64,000 bases of DNA from Pestalotiopsis fici W106-1 (taxonomy: Eukaryota > Ascomycota > Sordariomycetes > Amphisphaeriales > Sporocadaceae), in the NCBI RefSeq assembly GCF_000516985.1, contig NW_006917095.1:3918942-3982941 (forward strand). The letters are read 5' to 3'. Numbering within the stretch: position 1 is the stretch's first letter; the number at the start of each line of letters is the position of its first letter. The notes below the pieces were generated by a model that was not told the origin of the DNA, did not search any database, and worked only from the letters and a program-made list of their open reading frames with translations. A program made the position numbers and the translations under genes. This document shows positions 21,820 through 32,900 of the stretch, one piece after another.

Positions 21820-24800
21820 TTATATTCTAATCCATCAACCCCTCAGGCAAGCTGCTATGTACGAGGAAGCGATAAAAGAGCGTGCAAAACTTGTAATCAC
21901 TATTCTTAGTTTATAACCACTTTTAGTTGTAGACATAGAACCACTCTCCTCCGTTATTCATTATATCACCTCATCGAACATGCTGGGGTGAATTGCCACC
22001 AGAAGTTTGTTTGCCTGAAGTTTACGAAGGCCTTGTGCAATTGCGCCTTTACTACCAAGACTCTACACTTCTTCATGGCTAGGAATTGCCTGTTACGATA
22101 TTCGGTTCTAGTCTATTCGTACCCCTTGTTCGAGATGTATCAATTCACATTTGATTGGACCCCAAATAAGGGGCTTGTGTCACCTCATGTCATGGCCGGT
22201 TCCAAGAAGAGGGCCTGCATACCCGTCTGTGAGGTATCTGGATATTTACATTATCGCTTGAGAAGCGACGCTGCATTTTTATACTTTTCGCGTGTTTAAG
22301 ACCGATGTTTCACTGGGGTTTACCATTCCGCTGGCTCAGTCCTCAAGTGAGGCCTGCAAGTAGAATGTCGTCTCAGACTGTACTGCCTGGTCTATATAAA
22401 TTAAAAGCCGTGTGACACCAGATCTACGGGAATTCCTTCAGGGTGCACCAAGATGACGCAGACGACCAGTGGATGAGTGGCGTGCTGCGACTGGCCAAAT
22501 CGGAATTCGAGGACACTGCCAACGATTGCCTCAATCAATTTTGGCTGCCTCTGCGCTGGACTTCTTCGGGAATACGTCATTCATCTTATAAGACTGCTCT
22601 TCATCAGCTCCAATTCAATAGTAGCATGCGGACAATAAGAAGTCCCTGGGCAAAGAGCGTAGAACCTAGCAGGCGGTGTCCTCCGGTCATCTTTTCTTCT
22701 TCTTACAGATATTATTCTACGCCCGTAGCTAAGGTGGGCCAACCAAACTCTATCGTGTCGCCCCCAAAGCGTTCGTTGACAGGGCTTTCCATCCCCGCCG
22801 CCACTGACTCGTGCTGAAAGAGATAGCCATGTCAGGGCGAGATTGACTATCTATAAGCTGCAATACCCATCCATTGGGCTGAGTAAGTTGTATATCGTTC
22901 AGCGATCGGCATAATCCTTGTCACTGCGGCATAACGGACCATATCGGTTGTTGCAGGAAACCTGAGCACGCACGTGGCGGCTTGCATCAGCTGGAACATG
23001 GGTCTGTTATTTCTGCGACTGCCATGCGCCTTCATACGACGGTACGAGATGAATCCCAAGAGGTCGAAACCGTCTGTTAGTACCTCACTATTGATTCGTT
23101 AGCTGGATATTATTTCAAGTTCCTGCAAGATCCATGTTGACTTACGAAGTTGGTGGATGTGCCTGCACGCCTGGGTTTGCAGCTTATCCACGATTACCTA
23201 TTACACGGACAGGCCACGCGCTACAGTAGTCCGTCTGCACACTTTCCGCCAGATCGGCCATAAGTAACTAGGCGAGAAAGGGAGCAAGAAGCAGAAGAAG
23301 CAGGGGGGGGGGGGGGGGGGGGAGATAATAGAGGGTAAAGAAATAAGGTCAATAGAATGGAATTTCTCTGAGCAAGCAATTCAAAGAAAACGCCTTCGCC
23401 GTTATAGCTCAAAGCACTCAAAAAGCCAACAATGGTGCAGTGGTCCAATTGGATGATCAGAGGTCGTTGGTGATGCTCAGTGCTCACTGCTGGTTACAGT
23501 ATGCCCTGCGAACTAGGGCGCCACAACGGATTTCACTGCTCATCCGAGATGCACGTATCAGGCACAATATTGCTAGGATATAATGCCAGTACTAAATCGA
23601 TATAGTCGGCATTTGCAAATCATGCTTTGCTGTCTTGATTTGGAAACGAAGTCTCATTTTACGCGCCGAAGGAGAGACTACCGACCATATCTAGGTAGGT
23701 GTAGGCAAGGCACCGTAGGCAGGGTTATGGCGGGCCAGGTCCCGCCGTCCGCTGCTACGCGCTACCTGTTTCTCTTCTCCCGTCTTATCGCCCTTGCCGT
23801 GCGCCGCAACCACGGCCTTGTCACGGTGTGACCCGAGCCACCTCTACGATCCTTGCCCAGGCAAGGGTTCATGATCGACATCTAGGATCTCTTCAGAAAG
23901 GCCTGCATACGAGGCTGATTCCATGTTGCCCGGAAGCTATCGAGCAGAGTGACAGAAGCGCCACCTCGATACTCGAGACAGGCTGTTAGCACCGAGTTTT
24001 GGAGGGCACAGCCTGGTCTATGCTACATTGCGCACAACAAAGGACTCGAGCTGAAATCACATATGACCTTCGGACATGGGCATATGAATCTATTTTGGTC
24101 AATGGAGCAGCGTGACATTGGCTTTTATCGAATAATGTGGTTGGGATCTGGTGGAGACCATGACGTCCATTGCTGTTGTCTTCATCCGGGTATTGTCATC
24201 TCGAAATGGGTCAAGATGGGGGGCTTGCCTTCAGGCCGGGGCTTTTCACATCGACGCAACCAAATATTCCCCTGATGTACGTCTCCCTCCGCAGCACCTG
24301 TCGTGTAACTCATTGCCTAGGTTGCCCCCGGTTGTGAGCTGAGATATCGTGTACAACCTGAGGGTGTCTTCCGCCTTCTTTTGCGTGCTCAGGAGGTACT
24401 TTGAGTAGTCGCCGAATTGATAACACAACGACATGAACTAATGATGAGCCTACGACCTCGAACGTCAGATGAGTGAGAAGAAAGTCGACTCATCAGAAAC
24501 TGTTTCTGCACTGTCAGCAAGGTCGGCGATGCTTCACGCCTCTACTCTCGGCCAGGGAACCTTGATGACGAGCGTAGACGTAAATGAAGCAACGGACAGA
24601 AGCCTCGATGAACCGTTTGACTCACTTCATGAGTCGAGGTTCGACTCTAATATCACTGGTATGATTTGGATGAGGCCAAAAGCTTCTAAGCGGTGGTCTC
24701 GACACTGTTCATCCTGGGCTGGCTTGGCCGCTGTAAGTCCAGCCCAGCGGAGGGATCAACCTAGATGGAGTACCATGTCCTACACGGTCTCTACCACTGC

Positions 24801-25166
24801 CCCGGATCAGTACCTAAATCAACCCACGGGATCGTGACCCAACCGTCTGGTCTGTAGTCGCTGCTGCCAGCCACTGTGGATCCCATACTCTAATTCACTA
24901 GTCGTGGCCTATACCTCAGCAAAGTCCATTGATCGGACCGTATACCGCACTGGGACAACATGTGTTTTCTTGGCAGGGCAACGAATCAAATACTTGCTGC
25001 GAGCATGCGTTTTCAATATAACCGGATTGCCCCCGGAGGCGCGGAGGGTCATATCATACACAGGCTGCTCACCGAAGGTTATGCATGTAAGCGCACCCAC
25101 TTTACTCACTTCCTTATTACTCTGCATTTTACACACAAGCCAGACTCTGGTATCGCTCAAGATACC
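21820..25166. other. 3.3 kb gene-poor region left of the PKS locus
   Basis: I find no credible gene. Open frames such as 22443-22817, 23949-24275 and 24469-24837 (plus strand) have no domain, no consistent codon pattern and no splice-linked continuation. A poly-G tract is listed separately. The stretch may hold decayed genes or lncRNA, but nothing in the sequence shows it. Confidence 0.5.
23303..23322. repeat. Poly-G tract (20 G)
   Basis: Twenty consecutive G on the plus strand. Tracts of this length can form G-quadruplexes and are error-prone in assemblies, so the exact length is unreliable. Confidence 0.9.
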
Positions 25167-25878
25167 ATGGCCGGAGCAGTTCTTCGAAAGGCTTGTGATA
25201 GATGTCACCACTTGAAGTTGGGTTGTAGGCGAGAAGGAGGTGGTACTGTCTGCGAAAGATGCTCCAAATCCGGATTCTTGTGTCAATCTAGTCCCTCGCA
25301 ACGAAATCGCAGGAGGCGAACCAAGACTTGCAGAAGACTCATGGATGACCCGATCGGAAAGGCTTATAAAGAATTGCGTCCGATGAAAAGCATTCCCTGT
25401 CCTGAGTGTAAGTTTTAGCCACTCCCGTTTGTGCAACAGTAACTGAACTTGAGCAGCCACTGGGGCCTTTGGGCACTCGAACACACAGCCATGGATCCCA
25501 TCAGCTAATTTTGGAGATCTCTCCTATTGGTCTTGTGGCAGCTCCGAGAGCCCACGAATGCTCGAGGACGCCTATGGCAATCATCCCGAACATGGAAACC
25601 CGGAGACAGATCTCGGGTTGAACTCACTAGCTCCCTCTCAAGTTCAAGATGGGAGCCAGCTGATTCTACAGAGTCTTGACTTCAATGGTTCTACTAGTTC
25701 GTCTCATTCAATACCCATGCCAGGCCGTACTGGATGGCCGGATATTTCATTCGAGGAAGCATTTCCACTGCAGCCATTGATTCAGAATCATCGCGACGAG
25801 TTTTCTCATGATGACGACTATATACGATGCACCCCCTGGAGTTCAATGGGCTTTCTTTGCAACGAAGAAGGATTATAA
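25167..25878 (+). CDS. Small Zn2Cys6 transcription factor beside the PKS
   Basis: Two exons, 25167-25407 and 25457-25878, give 220 residues (49-nt intron, GTAAGT/CAG). Near residue 10 is a full binuclear zinc cluster with spacing C-x2-C-x6-C-x8-C-x2-C-x6-C (CDRCHHLKLGC, then CERCSKSGFLC), followed by an Arg-rich linker (QRNRRRR) that suits DNA and nuclear targeting. The rest is Ser/Pro/Asp-rich and may be an activation region. The middle homology region found in full-length Zn2Cys6 regulators is absent. The start is the ATG after GATACC, in frame with MAGAVLRKACDRC; the open frame runs further upstream but without an ATG context I trust. It lies 1.1 kb upstream of the PKS on the same strand, so it is a good candidate for the pathway-specific regulator; that role is inference. 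Confidence 0.85.
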
Positions 25879-26961
25879 GAGCATTTCAAATTGTTGATCC
25901 TGTCCTAATAAAGAATCCTCTGCCAGTATTTGGTTGCTGAAAGCAAATGTGGCAGTTTTTAGAACCACACGTAGCAGGCTTGTGCTATATAGACAGAGAT
26001 GCGATGGAACTCAATCTATTACTTAAGATCAAATACTGGAAGGGGTATGTATTTGTATGTAGACTTTGCGATATGTTCGAGACAAAGCTTTTTGTAGCAA
26101 CTGCATGGCAAGCGACGGAAAACGGACATCCTAATACCTAAAGGGAAACTCTTACATATATTATGATCTATGAGTTCTACTGTGTAATCATACTCAAATA
26201 GTCTATGGTTCGTTCGGCAGCTGTATCTGGGTTACCGAGAAGGCATGTGCATGAGTCGCGAGACAAATCTATGTCCCTGGAACCTGTCTAAGAAGCTGCA
26301 TCAGCTAGCATGGATGAGCCAGGGACTTCCAATCAATACTTTAGACAATAGCAATATTTGTAATTTTCTGTAATTCATAAACATGACGACGATCAAGCGC
26401 AAAAAGACTCAGCTTTGGGCAGGGTTAGGCGAATAGCGTGCGTTTTGACTCCACCAGTCGACCGTCTTTGGAAAATCAATTCTTACTCGCGTAGAATGCA
26501 ATAGCCTCGAACTGTCCATGAGGATATGGAAAAACTTGCGCCAGGTTCAAATGGATGGCTATCATGTGGCCGGATCGGAGCTGCCTGAGATTCGGACATA
26601 CCCAGGTGCGCAACAATGTGTATCGGCATTGAAACGACGAATCAGAGCTGACTTATAATGGTCTAAAGGGGCCAAGAACAACACGAGGCTCAGGTTCGGC
26701 GATCGTCAACAAATCAGAAGTGTCTCAAGAAGGCCGGGATAGGACAGGCCGTTAGGTATGTCGTAATGTCATAGGTATGGCCGATTGGACGTGAAAGATG
26801 TTGCTGGCATATAAGTATATACTCATTTCTGTCGTACAACATGGATGTCGTTCAATGCAGGTCTCATGCAAGCCTTTCGACATCATTATACCAGATCTTT
26901 AGCCATTCCCGAACTCCTACTCCCACTTGTATGACTTGGTGCTTTACATCGTGTAGCCATA
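25879..26961. other. Intergenic, PKS promoter region
   Basis: 1.1 kb between the regulator and the PKS. The short frame at 25947-26141 does not look like an extension of the regulator. TATAAG at 26810-26815 lies 150 bp before the PKS ATG. I found no convincing inverted CGG pair for the neighbouring zinc-cluster protein. Confidence 0.5.
26810..26815 (+). promoter_or_regulatory. TATA-like box of the PKS gene
   Basis: TATAAG about 150 bp upstream of the ATG at 26962. It is the best core-promoter candidate in the region, on position and sequence only. Confidence 0.4.
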
Positions 26962-29900
26962 ATGTATAAAAGACCATCCTCAGAGCCCATTGCCATTATT
27001 GGAAGCAGCTGTCGATTTGCTGGAAATGCGACTTCGCCATCCAGACTGTGGCAAGTCCTATCCAACCCCCCCGACCTTTCAAAAGAAGTCCCAGCAGCTA
27101 GATTTAATGCGCGAGCATTCTATCATGAAGATGGAGAGCACCTCGGCACAACAAATTCAATCAAAGCATACTGGCTGGAGCAAGACCATCGAGTTTTTGA
27201 CGCTGGCTTCTTCAATATCACACCAAAGGAGGCGGAAGCAATCGATCCCCAGCAGCGAATTCTACTTGAAGTTGTATATGAAGCCATGGAGTCTTCAGGC
27301 ATCACACTGCACCAATACTCGGGAGAGAATGTAGGAGTCTTTGCTGGCGTCATGACGGCTGACTATGATACTTTATCCCAAAGAGATGAGCTATCAGCCA
27401 GTCAGTACTATGCGACAGGGAATGCTCGTTCCATCATCTCAAATCGCATATCCTACTTCTTCAATTTCCGGGGCCCTTCCATGACAATCGACACTGCCTG
27501 CAGCTCATCACTCGTTGCACTGCATCAAGCTGTGCTGAGCCTTCGCTCGGGTGAAGTACCAATGGCATGTGTCACGGGGGTTAATCTGATGATTACACCC
27601 GAGCAATTTCTCGTCGAGTCGAGCTTGCACATGTTGAGCCCCACTGGCAAGAGTAGAATGTGGGATCAGACTGCTGACGGATATGCCCGGGGTGAGGGCG
27701 TAGCGGCTATTTTGATCAAGCCACTCTCGCGTGCTTTGCAAGATGGCGACGAGATCCTGGGACTGATTCGACAGACTGGAGTTAACTCCGACGGTCGAAC
27801 TCCGGGTATCACGATGCCCAATCCGGGTGCTCAAGAATCCCTGATCAGAAGTACATATCTTGCATCGGGTCTCGATCCTCAATGTCCAGAGGACCAATGC
27901 CAGTACTTCGAGGCACATGGGACTGGCACACAAGCGGGTGACCCTCGGGAGGCCCAGGCAATCCACGATGCCTTTTTCGGGTCAAAACCTGATGCCAAAT
28001 CAGATAAAAAAATGCTGGTAGGATCCGTAAAAACAGTTATAGGGCATACCGAGGGTGCCGCAGGCTTGGCCGGTGTGTTGAAGGTTCTACAAGCCATAAA
28101 GCATGGTCAAGTACCTCCAAATCTGCACCTAGACACCCTCAACCCTGCAGTACGTCCATTTTACAAGCACTTGGAGATACCTACGTCCCTAGTCGCCTGG
28201 CCAAGAACACTCGAAGGCCACCCTCGCCGGGCCAGTGTCAATTCTTTTGGATTTGGCGGCACGAATTCTCATGCTATCATTGAATCATACGATCCACAAA
28301 TCCACGGAGCTGCCGATGTTGGCTCGCCGTTACAAGAGATTACTTTGCAAGACCCCAGTCTAAGTGAGCAGTTGGATTCTTCTGCCTTATCTCATCTTCC
28401 GCTGCTACTATCAGCATCCTCGAGAAAATCGCTTCTCGAAGTTACACGCACCTGGAGAAACTACCTCGCAGAATGCCAGGATGTCTCGCTTCCTCAACTT
28501 TGCTTGAACCTCTTTCGCTACCGCACAGCGCTTCCATACAGGCTTTCGGTTTCCGTCGCTTCCAGAGAACAAGCCCTGGAACTGTTAGACGCGGCATTAA
28601 GCAGAGAACACGGTATACAAGAGTTTGGAATTCGTTCCAAAAACTTGACACATACACCGCGCATCCTGGGTGTATTCACTGGCCAGGGCGCCCAGTGGTC
28701 TTCTATGTCTCGTACACTTCTACAGACGAATCGAATGTATCGAGAGACAATCCAAGACTTAGATCACGTTCTACAACAGTGCCCAAATCCGCCCTCATGG
28801 ACATTGGAGCACCAAATCATGGCTGATGAGCCCCAATCTCGAACCCATGAGGCCCAAATATCACAACCTTTGTGTACAGCAGTACAGATAGGGTTGATGA
28901 ATATCCTGAAAGACCTTGGAGTGCAATTCCAAGCTGTTGTTGGACACTCATCTGGTGAAATTGCCGCAGCCTACGCAGCGAATATGCTTTCTGCAAGGGA
29001 TGCGATATTGATTTCATACTACCGGGGACTGTATGCTCATCTCGCCCGAGGCACCAATGGGGAACGGGGAGCTATGATGGCAGTCGGAATGTCCGAGAGT
29101 GAAGCACTGGAATTTTGTCGCGATCCATCGTTTGAGGGAAAGATTTGTGTGGCGGCCAGCAATGCACCCTTGAGTGTTACGCTGTCGGGAGACGTACACA
29201 TGATTCAAAACGCCAAGAACATGTTGACCGAACAATCAAGATTTGCCAGAGTCTTGCAGGTAGATACGGCCTACCACTCGCCTCACATGACGCAACCAGC
29301 ACAAGCCTACATCGATGCGCTCGCAAAATGCGACATCTCACCTCTTCCAGCAGCCTCCAATGTATCGTGGATTTCCAGCGTGCATGGGTACAGTCAAGTA
29401 AGCGATAAAGATTTGACCTCGGTTTATTGGCGAGACAACATGGTCGAATCAGTACAATTTTGCAGCGCAGTCACGACAGCAATCACTGATTTGGGACCAT
29501 TTGACTGTGCTGTTGAGGTTGGGCCACATCCAGCACTCAAAGGACCAGTAACTCAGACGGCCAAAGAAATCCTTGGCGCTCCAGTGCCTTATTATGGCTT
29601 ATTGGAGAGATCAAAAGATGATGGGCTTGCATTCTCCGAGTTCTTGGGTGCCATGTGGTGCCAATTTGGGCCCCTATCTGCTAATGTTTCACAATATGTC
29701 CACCAGTCATTCGCGCACTCTCTGATGAGCGACAGGTTGAGAAATCTGCCTTCCTATCTGTGGGATCATTCACAGACCCACTACAGGGAGTCTAGGATAT
29801 CGCGACAGTACCACTTCAAGCATTCTGCCCCTCATGAGCTTCTCGGGGTACGGACTCGCGACGATAACGCGTTTGAACTTCGGTGGCGCAATATCCTGCG

Positions 29901-32900
29901 GCCAGGCAAGTTACCGTGGCTCCAGGGACACTGCTTTCAAGGCCAGGCTCTAGTTCCCGCATCGGCATATTGTGTCATGGCTCTAGACTCTGCACTCCAG
30001 CTACTGAATGGAAGAAGTGCTTCGGTCATTGAACTCAGAGATATCGACATCATGAGCGGTATCAGCATGGAATCAGACTCCGCAGGGACTGAGCTATTGT
30101 TTTCACTAAGAGTAAACGAGCAACACAAAGAAAGGGGCGACAGAGGAACGATAACAGCTTCATTCACGTTGGCCTCATGTTCAGCAGACGGCAGTGCTGC
30201 CATGAGGAAGAATGCATCTGGAAACATTCTGATCATACTGGACGATATGGCAACTGACGCTCTCCCATTCAGGCAAGCGTCATTGTCAGAAACGCTTCCA
30301 GCTAGTACAGATGCGTTCTACAGGATGATGGATAATACCGGATTGGTATATAGCGGCCCATTCAGAGCATTACAATCGATCAAACGCCGATGTGATTTTG
30401 CTTCTACGACCTTGCTGAGGCGTCACCCTGAAGACACAACAGAGCTCACATTGAGCCCTGCTACGCTGGACAGCTGCCTCCAATCAGCATTTCTGACCTA
30501 CTCGTCTCCTGGCGATAAATCTCTTTGGACGTCTTTCTTGCCGACTCGCATCGCCAGAATCCAATTTAATGTTGCTCAGCTTGGCAAGAATTCCAAGAAA
30601 GAAGACTCGGACCTTCTCACCGTGGACAGCCACTTGACCGAAGTCCGTGGAAGCACATCCGATTCCAAGGCCACATTTACAGTGGAAATTGGTATTTACA
30701 ATGAGAATGATGAAATGGAAATTGAGATTGAAGGACTCACCGTTGCCGCGTTCGCCAATACACGTCCCGAAGATGATTATGAGCTCTATCTTCACACGGT
30801 CATGGACATTGACCCGACGGATGAGATCGTTTCACTTGTTCAAAACACGGGTCAATACATTTCAGAGATGACAGAACTCTGTGAAAAAATATCGTCTTTA
30901 TACTCAACGGACGGAAGTCGAGCAGTATTTGCGCCAGCAAGCGGTATTAACACCAATCCATTCGGCAAGAGGGATAATGAGTCGATACACTCACAAAGTC
31001 GGGGCATTCATACCGTCACTCACAGTAAAGTGTTCCTCGACCCTTGTGACGAGTCTCTGCGATTCCTACACGAGATTGGAAGGTCGGTTCCAGCTTTGCT
31101 GCCGAGCGCTATACCCGTGGTCGTTCAAGAAGCAGCTCTTCAACTACGCCATGCTCATCATCTTGAAAGAGTTGTGAAACAGATCTCACATAAATATCCA
31201 CGTATGAACGTATTAAGCATTGCGGGAACTGGGATTGATCTATCAGACTCAATACTCCACGGCCTTGGATCGTCATATCTATCTTTCACGACAGCGGTTG
31301 CCAGTCAGGAAACGCACAAAGCTCGCGAAGTATCAGAGCAGGATCCTGGCACAACGGGACAAGCACAATGGCTTGATGTGACTGTGGATGTATTGAAACA
31401 GCTAAAGTCGGCGACTCTTCTGGATCTTGTCGTTGTTGATTTGTCTATTCTAGCTCATGGCAGTCTACAAGATTCCTTGACGAATGTCAGGGCATCTATG
31501 CGTGATGGCGCGTTCCTCTTGCTTGTTCGATTTGATGAAAGCCCATTGCGGAGAAATCTTCACCACGCCGTGCAGCCATCCACTATCATGCGGCCCGAGT
31601 TCCAACCTCAGGAAAACAGAATCCTACTGGAGGAGTGCGGGTTCTCGAGTGTTGCCAGAAACTCAGACCAGACAATCGCTCCAGGATTCTCTATCCATGT
31701 TTACCAAGCATCCGCAACGCTTGTGACTTCACGGAAGACATCGCCTCCTCTTGAAGCCTCACCTCAAAGAGAGAAAGTCCTGATCATTGGTATCGGGCGC
31801 GACAGAACCCCCACAATCGGCCACACCCTACAGCACAATCTCATTCGAGATTGTAGTTCTGTCGAACTCATCGAGTCAATTGAAAGCGTTGACACAAGTC
31901 GCCTTCATGATTATACCTCGACCATCGTTCTTGAGGATTTGGATTTTGCAGTCATGTCGAGTATGACGGAGCGGAAGTTATCGGTCTTAAAAGAATTGCT
32001 TCGTCCTAATATGACGATTCTTTGGCTGACCAGAAACACGAGGTTCGGCAATCCGGAACATGCTTCGACGCTTGGTTTCACCCGAACCGTCTCTGCAGAG
32101 GTACCAAATCTTAGACTACAAGTATTGGACTTGGGCGACATGGTGGACTGTGAAGATGTCATCGCCAAGGTCTTTGTTGACCTCACCGCACCAGTGCCTG
32201 ATCCTGGTCAATGTCTTTGGATACAAGAACCGGAGATCTACATGGACCAGGGTCATCGCCTTGTAGCTCGAGTTCTCCCTCTGAAAGAGTCCAACGACCG
32301 CGTAAATGCTATTCGACGAGTCGTATCACGGCCGGCCAATACCATCAACGAGGTTGTGCAAGTCATGCCACGCTTTGCGGAAGAGGGCATTGTCAATTAC
32401 GCAATCCAAAATTTAGGACCTGCCCCGACAGGAAGCCGTGCCAAGAATTTGGTAGCTCTTCGTGTTCTATACAGCACGATGGAGGCAGTGAAATCTGACA
32501 ACGACGACTTTGTTCATCTTTGTATTGGAAAAGACATAGCAACAGGGGCATTGAGGTTGACCCTGTCTACCACTAATGCTTCGTACATCGAGGTACCCGT
32601 GGATCTTACTCAGGTACTGCCAAGGATCAGCCTCTCCATGCCACAGTTTCTTCACTGTCTTGCGCGTTACTATGTATCGATCGCCATTCTACGAAATCAG
32701 ATGCGAACAACCCCAGGGTGCGTCATCTTTATCGATGCCGACCCTTTACTCGTTCGATGTGCCAGGGTGGTCGCCCAGTCCCAAGCGGTGGAGTTCATTG
32801 TTTGGAGCACAAGTTCATCTCGTATTTCACAAAACAACGACAGCATTAGGATCCATGAGAGGTCCTCAGAGAGAAAGTTGAAAGCCCTCATACCCCCTTC

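Noticed and set aside
24630..24660. tRNA T-arm-like GAGGTTCGACTC
   Set aside because: The stem and loop lengths do not fit and no acceptor, D or anticodon arms are found upstream.
24469..24837. 122-residue plus-strand frame left of the regulator
   Set aside because: Low-complexity Ser/Thr composition, no recognisable fold, no supporting signal.
25947..26141. Extra exon of the zinc-cluster regulator
   Set aside because: No acceptor gives a convincing in-frame continuation after the stop at 25878.
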